From Ferroplasma sp037442045 (lineage in GTDB: Archaea > Thermoplasmatota > Thermoplasmata > Thermoplasmatales > Thermoplasmataceae), in NCBI RefSeq assembly GCF_037442045.1, contig NZ_JBBIRC010000027.1:1-23355 (forward strand): a DNA stretch of 23,355 nt. The letters run 5' to 3'. Under the pieces are notes generated by a model, which had not been told where the DNA came from, made no database searches, and saw only the letters and a program-made list of their open reading frames with translations. Positions 7,864 through 15,689 of the stretch are shown piece after piece. The translations under genes and the position numbers were made by a program. Positions within the stretch are counted from its first letter, which is position 1, and the number at the start of each line of letters is the position of its first letter.

Positions 7864-9144
7864 TCACACTACTGTTGCTTTTTCGAGGTCTATGCATTGA
7901 CCGGCTGCGACGGTCATACCCATATCCCTGATTGCAAATCTCCCCAGCTGTGGGAATTCTGAAACTTTCTCTATTACAAGGGGTTTATCCGGTATGACCT
8001 TTACTATAGCTATATCTCCTGCTTTTATGAAATCAGGTTTGTCCTTAAGAGTTGTTCCATCCTTTGGATTTATTGTCTTTATTATCTCTTCGAATCTGCA
8101 TGCTATCTGAGCAGTATGAACGTGGAATACAGGTTTATATCCTGCTGCTATAACGCTTGGATGCTGAAGAACTACTATCTGTGCAGTGAATGATTTTACA
8201 ACTGTTGGCGGTGCTGAAACTGGACCACAGACATCTCCTCTCTTAAGATCGTTCTTTGCTATTCCTCTTACGTTGAATCCTATATTATCACCAGGCTCGG
8301 CTTTTTGCATTGCAGTATGGTGTTCCTCTATTGACTTTACTTCTCCTGATTTGTTTGCCGGCAGAAATATAACCTTGTCGTTTACTTTTATAATTCCTGT
8401 TTCAACTCTTCCAACAGGAACTGTTCCTATTCCAGTTATTGAATATACATCCTCTACCGGTATTCTTAAAGGCTTGTCTGTTGGTTTCGGAGGTACTTTA
8501 AGGTTATTTAAAGCTTCCATAATTGTTGGGCCTTTCCACCAGGAGAGATTGGCACTGGCTTTCATGATATTGTCTCCCTTGTAACCGCTCATAGGTATGA
8601 TAGGTACATCTCTATATCCAATTGGTGTAAGCAATTTGGTAACCTGTTCCTTAACCTCGTTGAATCTCTTTTCAGCATATGGCGGCTGTGTTGAGTCCAT
8701 TTTGTTTATTGCAACTATAAGCTGAGATACACCCAGTGTCCTGGCAAGAAATGCATGTTCCCTTGTCTGGGCCATTACTCCTTCTCCTTCCCTTGCTGAT
8801 ACAACAAGAATTGCTGCGTCTGCCTGGCTGGTTCCTGTAATCATATTTTTTACAAAGTCCCTGTGCCCCGGTGCATCTATAATTGTGAAGTAGTACTTAT
8901 CGGTCTGGAACTTTCTGTGCGTAAGGTCTATTGTAACTCCTCTCTCTCTTTCTTCTTTAAAACGATCCATGACCCATGCAAACTCAAACGTTGCCTTTCC
9001 CTTCTCTTCTGATTGTTTCTTGTACTCATCAATTATATGCTGTGGAACCTCTCCGTGTTCGAACAATAATCTCCCAACGAATGTAGATTTCCCATGATCG
9101 ACATGCCCTATTATAACTAAATTCATATGTGGTAATTCTGCCAT
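7864..9144 (-). CDS. tuf: translation elongation factor EF-1 alpha (aEF-1A)
   Basis: Delivers aminoacyl-tRNA to the ribosome as a GTP complex. From ATG 9144 the protein has 426 residues. Motifs are GHVDHGKST (G1), RGVTIDL (G2), DAPGHRDF (G3) and NKMDS (G4), followed by beta-barrel domains 2 and 3. The frame runs upstream to a TTG at 9162, but AAGGTG at 9151-9156 (minus strand) lies six bases before ATG 9144 and falls inside that extension, so the shorter MAELPHMN start is right. It is the first gene of a tuf-rps10-fusA run. A short hairpin sits in its leader just before the ribosome site. Confidence 0.97.
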   Translation of the reverse strand: MAELPHMNLVIIGHVDHGKSTFVGRLLFEHGEVPQHIIDEYKKQSEEKGKATFEFAWVMDRFKEERERGVTIDLTHRKFQTDKYYFTIIDAPGHRDFVKNMITGTSQADAAILVVSAREGEGVMAQTREHAFLARTLGVSQLIVAINKMDSTQPPYAEKRFNEVKEQVTKLLTPIGYRDVPIIPMSGYKGDNIMKASANLSWWKGPTIMEALNNLKVPPKPTDKPLRIPVEDVYSITGIGTVPVGRVETGIIKVNDKVIFLPANKSGEVKSIEEHHTAMQKAEPGDNIGFNVRGIAKNDLKRGDVCGPVSAPPTVVKSFTAQIVVLQHPSVIAAGYKPVFHVHTAQIACRFEEIIKTINPKDGTTLKDKPDFIKAGDIAIVKVIPDKPLVIEKVSEFPQLGRFAIRDMGMTVAAGQCIDLEKATVV

Positions 9145-9150
9145 TTCTTT

Positions 9151-9156
9151 CACCTT
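9151..9156 (-). promoter_or_regulatory. Shine-Dalgarno site of tuf
   Basis: Reads AAGGTG on the minus strand, six bases before the ATG at 9144. It decides the start against the upstream in-frame TTG at 9162. Confidence 0.75.
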
Positions 9157-9160
9157 TAAC

Positions 9161-9177
9161 AAGGATTAACTATCCTT
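9161..9177 (-). promoter_or_regulatory. hairpin in the tuf mRNA leader
   Basis: AAGGAT at 9161-9166 and ATCCTT at 9172-9177 form a perfect six-base stem with a five-base loop. It ends four bases before the AAGGTG ribosome site and would lie at the very 5' end of the mRNA if the TATA at 9201-9210 is used. It could influence translation or be a protein-binding site; neither is shown. Confidence 0.4.
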
Positions 9178-9200
9178 TCTTTACCATATAATACTTTAAT

Positions 9201-9210
9201 ATTTAAATAT
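9201..9210 (-). promoter_or_regulatory. TATA-like box of tuf
   Basis: Reads ATATTTAAAT on the minus strand. A start about 25 bases downstream, near 9180, gives a leader of about 36 bases with the hairpin and ribosome site. A second candidate (ATTATATGG, near 9184-9192) is closer to the gene. Confidence 0.4.
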
Positions 9211-9350
9211 CTTTCTTTCTTAAATACCGCATAAGTATAATGCAGGTACATTGCAAATTATAGATATACTGCTGGAATATCAATAAATTTTATAATCGTA
9301 TCAATATTACTTTACGCATTAAAATGTAAATGAATGCATTTTTTAACAAT

Positions 9351-9360
9351 AAATATATAC
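9351..9360 (+). promoter_or_regulatory. TATA box of rpoL
   Basis: AAATATATAC is centred about 25 bases before the ATG at 9380, fitting a leaderless mRNA. Confidence 0.6.
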
Positions 9361-9379
9361 TAATTTAAAATCAGGATTT

Positions 9380-9694
9380 ATGGATTCGAAATTTAATATA
9401 ATTTCAAAAGATAAGGATTCAATTACAGTAGAAATGATAAATTATGATAATACATTATTAAGGCCACTTGTTGAAGAACTCTTAAAAGATGATAAGGTCG
9501 TAGAATCTCATTATCATATAAAGCATCCAGATATAGATAATCCGGAAATTTTTGTTAAGGTCAGTTCGGGAAAGCCACAAGCAGCGATTAAAAGGACGAT
9601 TAAACGTATGGATAAAATTTATGAATCACTGTACACAGAATTTCAGAAAGACCTTGAAAAATTTGATAACAGTATAGAAAAAAATGAGCAATAA
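9380..9694 (+). CDS. rpoL: DNA-directed RNA polymerase subunit L (Rpo11)
   Basis: Small subunit that pairs with Rpo3 to form the assembly platform of archaeal RNA polymerase, homologous to eukaryotic Rpb11 and to one half of bacterial alpha. Of 104 residues, the hallmark stretch is LLRPLVEELLKDDKVVESHYHIKHP (about 26-50), then NPEIFVKV and GKPQAAIKRTI, all at the expected spacing. The C-terminus is a charged helix. It starts directly 25 bases after a TATA box. Its last 11 bases overlap the start of the G10 tRNA methyltransferase gene, so the two are co-transcribed and probably translationally coupled. Confidence 0.92.
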   Translation: MDSKFNIISKDKDSITVEMINYDNTLLRPLVEELLKDDKVVESHYHIKHPDIDNPEIFVKVSSGKPQAAIKRTIKRMDKIYESLYTEFQKDLEKFDNSIEKNEQ

Positions 9695-10655
9695 ATATAT
9701 TCTTGAATTATCAGGAGAAAATATTGAAATTGCCCATACAGAAATAAGATATATACAGAACGCATTTAAAAATTTTGAAATACTTCAGGAATCTGAGAGA
9801 TACATATTGATTGAAGGTTCCTATAATAATGCAATGGATTCAGCTTTTACAAATTATATATCCCGAGTAATAGATGAAAATCAGGATTATACTAATTTTA
9901 TTGAAAACACAATTCCTGAGGGATTTTTTTATGTCAGGGTATCTGAAATGCCGAAAACCGAAACCATGAATGTTGAATCTGAAATCGGAAAAAATCTTGG
10001 TGGCAAAGGCAGGATATCTTTTAAGCATCCTGATTTCATAATAAGAGTTATTTTCATGGATAAGTGGTATCTATGCCAGCTGATTTATGAGAGAAATAAA
10101 AAGAGCTTTGAAGAACGAAGAGCACCAATGAGGCCGTTCTTCTCACCAGTGTCATTGCACCCAAAATATGCAAGATATCTTGTAAACACTTCTGGAACAG
10201 TTCCTGGAGATACATTGCTTGACCCTTTCTGTGGTACCGGTGGCATACTTATAGAGGCTGCCATGCTTGGAAGAAAATTGATAGGAAACGATTCGTCTCT
10301 AAATATGGTAATGGGTACAAAACTAAATTTCAAGTATTTTGGCATAGAGAATTACAAAATATATAATAAAGACATAACAGAGCTGTCACTAAATTATAAA
10401 GTAGATGGAATAGTAACCGATATGCCTTATGGTAGAAGTTCAGAGATAAATAATCATGACATTGTTGAACTGTACAGAGAAGCTTTTGTTAAATTTAATG
10501 AATTATTAAAAAGTGGTGGAAAATGCTCAATAATAGTAAATAACCTTGAACTTCTTGATTATGCAAAGAAATATTTCAATATAGAAAAAACAGTGCCGGT
10601 ATATCAGCACAAATCACTGACCAGGCAATTTATAATTTTGTCAAAAATTAATTGA
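9684..10655 (+). CDS. trmG10: tRNA (guanine-10-N2) methyltransferase, Trm-G10 / Trm11 family
   Basis: Methylates N2 of guanosine 10 in tRNA, usually to dimethylguanosine in archaea, using S-adenosylmethionine. Of 323 residues, the first roughly 145 fit a ferredoxin-like plus THUMP tRNA-binding region. The Rossmann methyltransferase follows, with motif I LLDPFCGTGGILIEA at 178-192 and the amino-group motif DMPYG at 246-250. DPFCGTGG with D-x-PYG is diagnostic of N2-guanine methyltransferases of this group. The start ATG lies inside the end of rpoL (11-base overlap). Its 3' end overlaps the convergent ileS gene by eight bases. Mono- versus dimethylation cannot be told from sequence. Confidence 0.88.
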   Translation: MSNKYILELSGENIEIAHTEIRYIQNAFKNFEILQESERYILIEGSYNNAMDSAFTNYISRVIDENQDYTNFIENTIPEGFFYVRVSEMPKTETMNVESEIGKNLGGKGRISFKHPDFIIRVIFMDKWYLCQLIYERNKKSFEERRAPMRPFFSPVSLHPKYARYLVNTSGTVPGDTLLDPFCGTGGILIEAAMLGRKLIGNDSSLNMVMGTKLNFKYFGIENYKIYNKDITELSLNYKVDGIVTDMPYGRSSEINNHDIVELYREAFVKFNELLKSGGKCSIIVNNLELLDYAKKYFNIEKTVPVYQHKSLTRQFIILSKIN

Positions 10656-13600
10656 TGGGAGTTATCTGAATCTGTATATCTTCACCATCAATATCCCAGT
10701 TTTTCCCGCCAGTAGTTGATGAAAATTCTATGCTCTTACTAAGAGTTTCCTTTTTTATAAGTTCCATAAATTGTTCAATTGATTTTTTTATACTTCCTGA
10801 TGCACTGATTTTTGTATTGATATTCTGTGAATATTCAAGATTAAGATCCTTTCTCATTATCTGTATTCTTCTAATGATTTCCCTTGCAAATCCTTCAAGC
10901 ATAAGTTCTTCATCTATTTTTCTGTTTATAAAGACCGATATTCCTGTTTTATCATCGCTGGCAAAAGCATAATCTTCTGAGGGTTCCTCATGAATTTCAA
11001 AAAAGTCCTTTGTGAACTCTTTGCCTTTATAAATGATTTTACCGGTTTTCCTTAATTCGACGGATTTATCATTATCTTCCAGTTCCTTTGCAAATTTGTT
11101 TGTATCCCCTCTGAGTATCGGGGCTACTTTTGAAAAAACAGGCTTAACAATAGCTTTTACTGGCTTTTCATCTAAGGATACAAACTTTATTTCTTTGGAA
11201 TTAAGTTCCGGTGATATTATATCCAGTATCGATTTGTTTATCTCCATATCACTGTATATAAGTATATCTTTTACTACCTGCCTTCCTTTTATGTTTGACT
11301 CCTGCCTTGCACGCCTGGACAATTCCATTACAGATATTGCATATTTGAATTCATTTTCAAGGTCATGGTCAATGTAACTTTGGTCCGGCTCTGGATATAA
11401 TTCAGAATGTATTGTTTCTTCAGGTCCCGACATTTTTAAATACAAATAATCGGAATAGAAAGGAGCAAGAGGTGCAAGCATTTTCAATATATTTATCAGT
11501 GTATAGTATAAAGTCTCGTATGCCTTCTTTTTTGTTTCATCAAGTTCCCCTTCCCAGAATCTTTTCCTTGAAAGTCTGAGATAATAATTGGAAAAGTCAT
11601 TTATTAAATCCATTATATTTCTTAAAGCTATATGAATGTCAAATTCGTCCATATTGTTTTTTACGGCCTCTATAGTTGAGTTTAACCTTGAAAGGATCCA
11701 TCTGTCCAGCAAATTGTCTGAACGCTCAAGGCTCTGGAAAACAAAACCATCCAGATTTGCATTCGATGCAAAAAATGAATATACGTTAGATAGTGTTCCA
11801 AATACTTTTCTGCTGGTATCGCTTATAAGTTTCTTATCTATAGATTTTGAATTCCATGGTGCGCCTGTATAAAAGAAAAGCCTTGCTGCATCGGCTCCAT
11901 ACATGGATATAAACTCTTTAGCAGTAACAAAATTGCCCTTGCTTTTGCTCATTTTCTGGCCATGTTCATCCAGTATAAAACTCATTGACATAACATTTTT
12001 ATAAGCATTTCGCCCAAAAAGCAGGGATGCAATTACATGAAGTGTGTAAAACCATCCTCTTGTCTGGTCTATTGCTTCACTTATGAAATCTACCGGTATG
12101 CTTTCAGTATTAAAGTTTTTATTAAATGGATAATGGGGTGCTGCGTAGGTTGCGCTCCCGGAATCGAACCATGTATCTATAACATATGGCTCTCTCTCCA
12201 TTGATTCTGAGCATTGCGGGCATTTTAGCTTAACATCATCAATATATGGCCTGTGGAGGTCATCAGGTACGGTGCCACCATATTTCTCAAGGTCTGATCT
12301 GCTGCCTATGGCAAGATAATGCCCATTTTTGCATTTCCATACTGGAAGCGGTGTGCCCCAGTACCTGTTTCTGCTCAGGGCCCAGTCCTTTGCATCATCC
12401 AGAAAGTTACCGAATCTTCCATGTTTCAGATATTCAGGATACCAGTTAATCTTATCATTATTCTTTTTCAGCAATTCTCTAATGCTTGAAACACGGATAA
12501 ACCATGCGTCCATTGGATAGTATAAAAGTTTTGTTCCACATCTGTAGCAAAAGGGGTATGTATGCTTTATTTTCTGGCTTTTAAAAAGAAGTTTATTTTC
12601 CTTTAAATATCCTATTATTTCAGAATTTGCATCCATGACAAATTGATTTTTCCATGGAACGCTGTTATTGAACTTCCCCTCTGAATCTACAGGATTAACA
12701 AGTTCAATGTTGTATTCTTTTGCAATATCAAAATCATCGGCACCAAAAGCAGGTGCTGCATGTACTATGCCTGTACCATCGTCGGCTGTTACAAAATCGC
12801 CTGTAACAACCTTAAGTGCGTTTTCCCCAACTTCCAGAAATGGCATTAGCTGATCATAATGCATTCCTGCAAGCTCGCTTCCCTTCATGGTTTTTATAAC
12901 TTTGGGCTCCTTGAAAAGTGATTTTACTTTCTCTGATAATACATAATATTCATTTCCATCTTCTGACACCAGTGAATATTCAAAATCTTTATTTACAACC
13001 AGGATTTCATTCGATGGCAATGTCCATGGTGTTGTGGTCCATGCTATAAGGTATCGGTTCATGCTTCCTTTTACCTTAAATTTAACATATACTGATATGT
13101 CATCTGTGTCCTTGTATCCCTGGGCAACCTCATGGGAACTTAATGATGTTCCACACCTTGGGCAGTATGGCACTATTTTATAATCCTTTACAAGCATTTT
13201 CTCATCAAAAAGTTTCTTCAGGGCATACCATTCACTTTCCATGTATTCATTCCTTAATGTTACATATGAAGCATTTTCATCAATCCAGTAACCTATTTCA
13301 TTATCTATTTCATTCCATTCATCTATATATGTAAATACACTATTTCTGCAGTATTCATTGAATTTTGCTATGCCAAAATCCTCTATTTCTTTCTTTGTAT
13401 TGAATCCAAAATGTTTTTCAGCTTCCAGCTCAACAGGCAATCCATGGCAATCCCAGCCACCTGTTCTTCTGCCTATATCATAACCTGACATGTACTTATA
13501 TCTTACAACAGTATCTTTAACAGTTCTGGTCATCAAATGGCCAACGTGTGGCCTTCCATTGGCTGTTGGCGGCCCCTCAAGGAATGTATATTGTTTCAGA

Positions 13601-13722
13601 TTCCGGCTCTTATGCAATATATTTTCTATTATTTTATTATCATCCCAGTATTTTCTTATTTCTTTTTCCACATCCATTAATGATTTGTTAACATCGATAG
13701 TTTGATAAAAATTCTGATTCAT
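10648..13722 (-). CDS. ileS: isoleucyl-tRNA synthetase
   Basis: Charges tRNA-Ile. It has 1024 residues, normal for the archaeal/eukaryotic type. The class I motifs are HVGH at 59-62 (in PPTANGRPHVGH) and KMSKS at 590-594. CP1 editing domain motifs include LIAWTTTPWTLPSNE and DDGTGIVHAAPAFGADD. WFDSGSATYA, specific for the Ile/Val group, precedes KMSKS. CxxC pairs (CPRCGTSL, CYRCGTKL and CPQCSESM) suggest bound zinc. The C-terminal region fits the anticodon-binding helical bundle and a tail domain. The ATG at 13722 is 25 bases from a TATA-like box, suggesting a leaderless mRNA. It converges on trmG10 with an eight-base overlap. Confidence 0.97.
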   Translation of the reverse strand: MNQNFYQTIDVNKSLMDVEKEIRKYWDDNKIIENILHKSRNLKQYTFLEGPPTANGRPHVGHLMTRTVKDTVVRYKYMSGYDIGRRTGGWDCHGLPVELEAEKHFGFNTKKEIEDFGIAKFNEYCRNSVFTYIDEWNEIDNEIGYWIDENASYVTLRNEYMESEWYALKKLFDEKMLVKDYKIVPYCPRCGTSLSSHEVAQGYKDTDDISVYVKFKVKGSMNRYLIAWTTTPWTLPSNEILVVNKDFEYSLVSEDGNEYYVLSEKVKSLFKEPKVIKTMKGSELAGMHYDQLMPFLEVGENALKVVTGDFVTADDGTGIVHAAPAFGADDFDIAKEYNIELVNPVDSEGKFNNSVPWKNQFVMDANSEIIGYLKENKLLFKSQKIKHTYPFCYRCGTKLLYYPMDAWFIRVSSIRELLKKNNDKINWYPEYLKHGRFGNFLDDAKDWALSRNRYWGTPLPVWKCKNGHYLAIGSRSDLEKYGGTVPDDLHRPYIDDVKLKCPQCSESMEREPYVIDTWFDSGSATYAAPHYPFNKNFNTESIPVDFISEAIDQTRGWFYTLHVIASLLFGRNAYKNVMSMSFILDEHGQKMSKSKGNFVTAKEFISMYGADAARLFFYTGAPWNSKSIDKKLISDTSRKVFGTLSNVYSFFASNANLDGFVFQSLERSDNLLDRWILSRLNSTIEAVKNNMDEFDIHIALRNIMDLINDFSNYYLRLSRKRFWEGELDETKKKAYETLYYTLINILKMLAPLAPFYSDYLYLKMSGPEETIHSELYPEPDQSYIDHDLENEFKYAISVMELSRRARQESNIKGRQVVKDILIYSDMEINKSILDIISPELNSKEIKFVSLDEKPVKAIVKPVFSKVAPILRGDTNKFAKELEDNDKSVELRKTGKIIYKGKEFTKDFFEIHEEPSEDYAFASDDKTGISVFINRKIDEELMLEGFAREIIRRIQIMRKDLNLEYSQNINTKISASGSIKKSIEQFMELIKKETLSKSIEFSSTTGGKNWDIDGEDIQIQITPIN

Positions 13723-13740
13723 TATCAGTTTAGTAATAAA

Positions 13741-13750
13741 ATGTATTTAT
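13741..13750 (-). promoter_or_regulatory. TATA-like box of ileS
   Basis: Reads ATAAATACAT on the minus strand, about 24 bases before the ATG at 13722. This fits leaderless initiation. Confidence 0.45.
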
Positions 13751-13834
13751 TATTTTTTATAATTTCAATTTGCAGGGCCTAACTTAAATTATACAGTTAA
13801 ATAATAAAACTACGGAGCAAAAATATAATCTATT

Positions 13835-14152
13835 TCAATTTCTGTATTTGCTGTATGAATATATAAGATCTATCAGATTTTTCTCCATTTTCTCATCAAT
13901 AGTCCCATCTTCCCTTTTCTTTATTATATAATCCTTGGCGTCTTTAATTCCTTTTTTCGAAGTAATAGCATAAATACTGCCTCTGACGGCTCCCCTAACA
14001 CTATCTGGAAGTTCTTTTAACAGTGTCCCAAGCATATAGTTAAATTCATCCTCTCGCCGCATATCAAGTTTTTTAACTGCCTTTTCCCCATTATTTTCAC
14101 GATAATTTTTATTGACTCTTGTTCCATATTTTCTATATTTGTAATTGGCCAT
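13835..14152 (-). CDS. small basic protein of unknown function
   Basis: I do not recognise this 105-residue protein. The first 35 residues are highly basic and aromatic (KYRKYGTRVNKNYRE), which suggests nucleic acid or ribosome contact. The rest looks helical, with a central segment ELPDSVRGAVRGSIYAITSKKG and a C-terminal amphipathic helix ending in SYSKYRN. There is no cysteine, signal peptide or membrane segment. The codon use resembles the neighbours. A TATA box at 14171-14180 lies 23 bases before the ATG, supporting a real, leaderless gene. It lies upstream of ileS on the same strand with a 112-base gap that has its own promoter for ileS. A DNA- or RNA-binding accessory role is only a guess. 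Confidence 0.65.
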   Translation of the reverse strand: MANYKYRKYGTRVNKNYRENNGEKAVKKLDMRREDEFNYMLGTLLKELPDSVRGAVRGSIYAITSKKGIKDAKDYIIKKREDGTIDEKMEKNLIDLIYSYSKYRN

Positions 14153-14170
14153 TTACTTTTATAGGTTAAA

Positions 14171-14180
14171 TTTATATTTA
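14171..14180 (-). promoter_or_regulatory. TATA box of the small basic protein gene
   Basis: Reads TAAATATAAA on the minus strand, centred about 23 bases before the ATG at 14152. Confidence 0.5.
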
Positions 14181-14213
14181 ATATTTGTTAATTTGTTAAT
14201 TAATATCCTCTGA

Positions 14214-14298
14214 TTTATATTTGCAATATGGGATTTTCTGGAAGCTGTAGGTATTTTTCATGATTCAATCAGGGGAATTCCAGCTCCACATATTTTTC
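14214..14298 (+). ncRNA. possible small structured RNA upstream of eL42
   Basis: A TATA-like TTTATATT at 14214-14221 predicts a start near 14243. Right there begins TGGAAGCTG (14239-14247), which pairs with CAGCTCCA (14281-14288) as an eight-bp stem with one bulged A. The 33-base loop holds a smaller TGAT/ATCA stem (14261-14271). A T5 run follows at 14292-14296. No open reading frame of useful length is present. It could equally be chance pairing in a promoter region. Confidence 0.2.
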
Positions 14299-14398
14299 AG
14301 AGTGAATATAACATCTCATAGTTAGTACTATTGTAAAGATATCCGACCGGCATATTTTTTATATGTAATTATCCAACATAGCAACTATTTGTAAAAAC

Positions 14399-14408
14399 AT
14401 TATATATC
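14399..14408 (+). promoter_or_regulatory. TATA-like box of the eL42 ribosomal cluster
   Basis: ATTATATATC gives a predicted start near 14429 and a short leader containing AAGGTT before the ATG at 14439. A second AT-rich candidate (AAAAAATATAG, 14411-14422) would give a leaderless mRNA. The choice is open. Confidence 0.4.
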
Positions 14409-14438
14409 AGGAAAAAATATAGTTTAAGGTTAGATATT

Positions 14439-14720
14439 ATGAAAATGCCAAAACAAATAAAAACTTACTGTCCATACTGCAAAAAACATACTGTTCATGA
14501 TGTGGAAAAAGTCCGTAAAAGAAAAGCCAGTGAATTGAAGGCAGGACAGAGAAGATTCAGAAGGGTAACGTCCGGTTACGGTGGTTTCCCAAGGCCAAGA
14601 TACGAAGGGAGAGAAAAGCCTACTAAAAGAATTGCATTGAGATTAAAATGTACGGTTTGCAAGAAATCGATAACTCCTCCAACACAGAGAGCTAAGAAGT
14701 TTGAAATAATAGAGGCGTGA
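14439..14720 (+). CDS. rpl44e: 50S ribosomal protein eL42 (L44e)
   Basis: Large-subunit protein near the tRNA exit site, 93 residues, full length. It starts MKMPKQIKTYCPYC and carries the family signature GQRRFRRVTSGYGGFPRP. Zinc ligands are Cys11/Cys14 and Cys71/Cys74. It is the first gene of the conserved archaeal cluster with eS27, aIF2-alpha, Nop10 and a PAC2-family protein. The next gene begins two bases after its stop. Confidence 0.97.
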   Translation: MKMPKQIKTYCPYCKKHTVHDVEKVRKRKASELKAGQRRFRRVTSGYGGFPRPRYEGREKPTKRIALRLKCTVCKKSITPPTQRAKKFEIIEA

Positions 14721-14722
14721 AT

Positions 14723-14923
14723 ATGACTGATGAATTTAAAAAATTAAAAAACACAGGGAATAATTTTTTGAAAATTAAATGCAAAAGCTGCGGAAATGAA
14801 CAGATTATTTATTCAAAAATTTCTTCGGTTGTTTTATGTAACATCTGTGGATCAACTATAGCAAAACCCACAGGTTCAACTCTAGCAACATCCGGCGAAC
14901 TTGTTGAAAAAGTAAAATTGTAG
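14723..14923 (+). CDS. rps27e: 30S ribosomal protein eS27
   Basis: Small zinc-ribbon ribosomal protein, 66 residues from ATG 14723. Ligands are Cys20, Cys23, Cys39 and Cys42 (CKSCG and CNICG), and the C-terminal TGSTLATSGELVEKVKL is typical. An in-frame GTG at 14717 overlaps the eL42 stop. GAGG at 14712-14715 is seven bases before the ATG but only one base before the GTG, so I prefer the ATG. Confidence 0.93.
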   Translation: MTDEFKKLKNTGNNFLKIKCKSCGNEQIIYSKISSVVLCNICGSTIAKPTGSTLATSGELVEKVKL

Positions 14924-14930
14924 GTTTATT

Positions 14931-15689
14931 ATGTTTAAAGATATGCCAGAACCGGGAGATTTAGTAGTCGTTACAATAAAGGAAGTACAGAATTATGGTG
15001 CCATTGTACAATTAGATGAATATCCAGGCATATCTGGCTTTATACATATAGCAGAAATTGCAACTGGCTGGATAAAACATATCAAGGATTTTGTAAGAGT
15101 TAACCAGAGAACAGTATGTAAAGTATTAAATGCAGATAGTAACAGAAGGCATGTTGATCTTTCTCTTAAAAGGGTCAATGAACATCAAAAAAGAGAAAAA
15201 ATAGAAGAATGGAAGAATGACCAGAAATCCTATAAACTTCTTGAAATTATGGCACATGATGCAAATATAGTTGATAAGGGCAAAATAAAAGATATAGAAA
15301 ATTATTTGATCTCAGAATATGGAAATATTTATGATGCGTTCTTTGATGCAGCATCAAACAAAGAATTTATGCAGGATAGAAACGAAACCTGGAAAAGTAC
15401 TTTTATAAAAGTTGCAAAGGAAAATATATCAATTCCCATGGTAAAAATAGGTGGGGAAATGGATATATATTCATTTGCGCCAGATGGCGTAGAACTGATA
15501 AAAAATGCTCTTGATGTTCAGGATAGCAATGCGATTATAACATATGCAGGAGCGCCAAAATATAGAATTTCTATAATGGGTGAAGATTATAAATCCGCAG
15601 AAGAAAAATTAAAAAAAGCTCTTGAAACGATATCAACCAGTTGTAAAAAAAATAATATATCGTATAGTTTCACAAGGGATGAGCAATGA
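14931..15689 (+). CDS. eif2a: translation initiation factor aIF2 subunit alpha
   Basis: Alpha subunit of the heterotrimer that brings initiator Met-tRNA to the small subunit. It has 252 residues, close to the usual 260-270. Residues about 10-82 form the S1 OB-fold (GDLVVVTIKEVQNYGAIVQL through HVDLSLKRV), followed by a helical domain and the C-terminal alpha-beta domain that binds aIF2-gamma. The gene begins seven bases after eS27, with AGGT spanning that stop codon as a likely ribosome site. Its stop overlaps the Nop10 start as ATGA. Confidence 0.95.
   Translation: MFKDMPEPGDLVVVTIKEVQNYGAIVQLDEYPGISGFIHIAEIATGWIKHIKDFVRVNQRTVCKVLNADSNRRHVDLSLKRVNEHQKREKIEEWKNDQKSYKLLEIMAHDANIVDKGKIKDIENYLISEYGNIYDAFFDAASNKEFMQDRNETWKSTFIKVAKENISIPMVKIGGEMDIYSFAPDGVELIKNALDVQDSNAIITYAGAPKYRISIMGEDYKSAEEKLKKALETISTSCKKNNISYSFTRDEQ

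Noticed and set aside
12151..12172. Minus-strand GGTTCGATTCCGGGAGCG looks like a tRNA T-arm and acceptor end, possibly an attachment site.
   Set aside because: It encodes the conserved WFDSGSA motif of IleRS in frame, and no upstream D-arm or anticodon arm is present. The match is a coincidence of codons.
14318..14331. Hairpin ATAGT-TAGT-ACTAT in the gap before eL42.
   Set aside because: Only five base pairs, AT-rich, with no link to a promoter or terminator.
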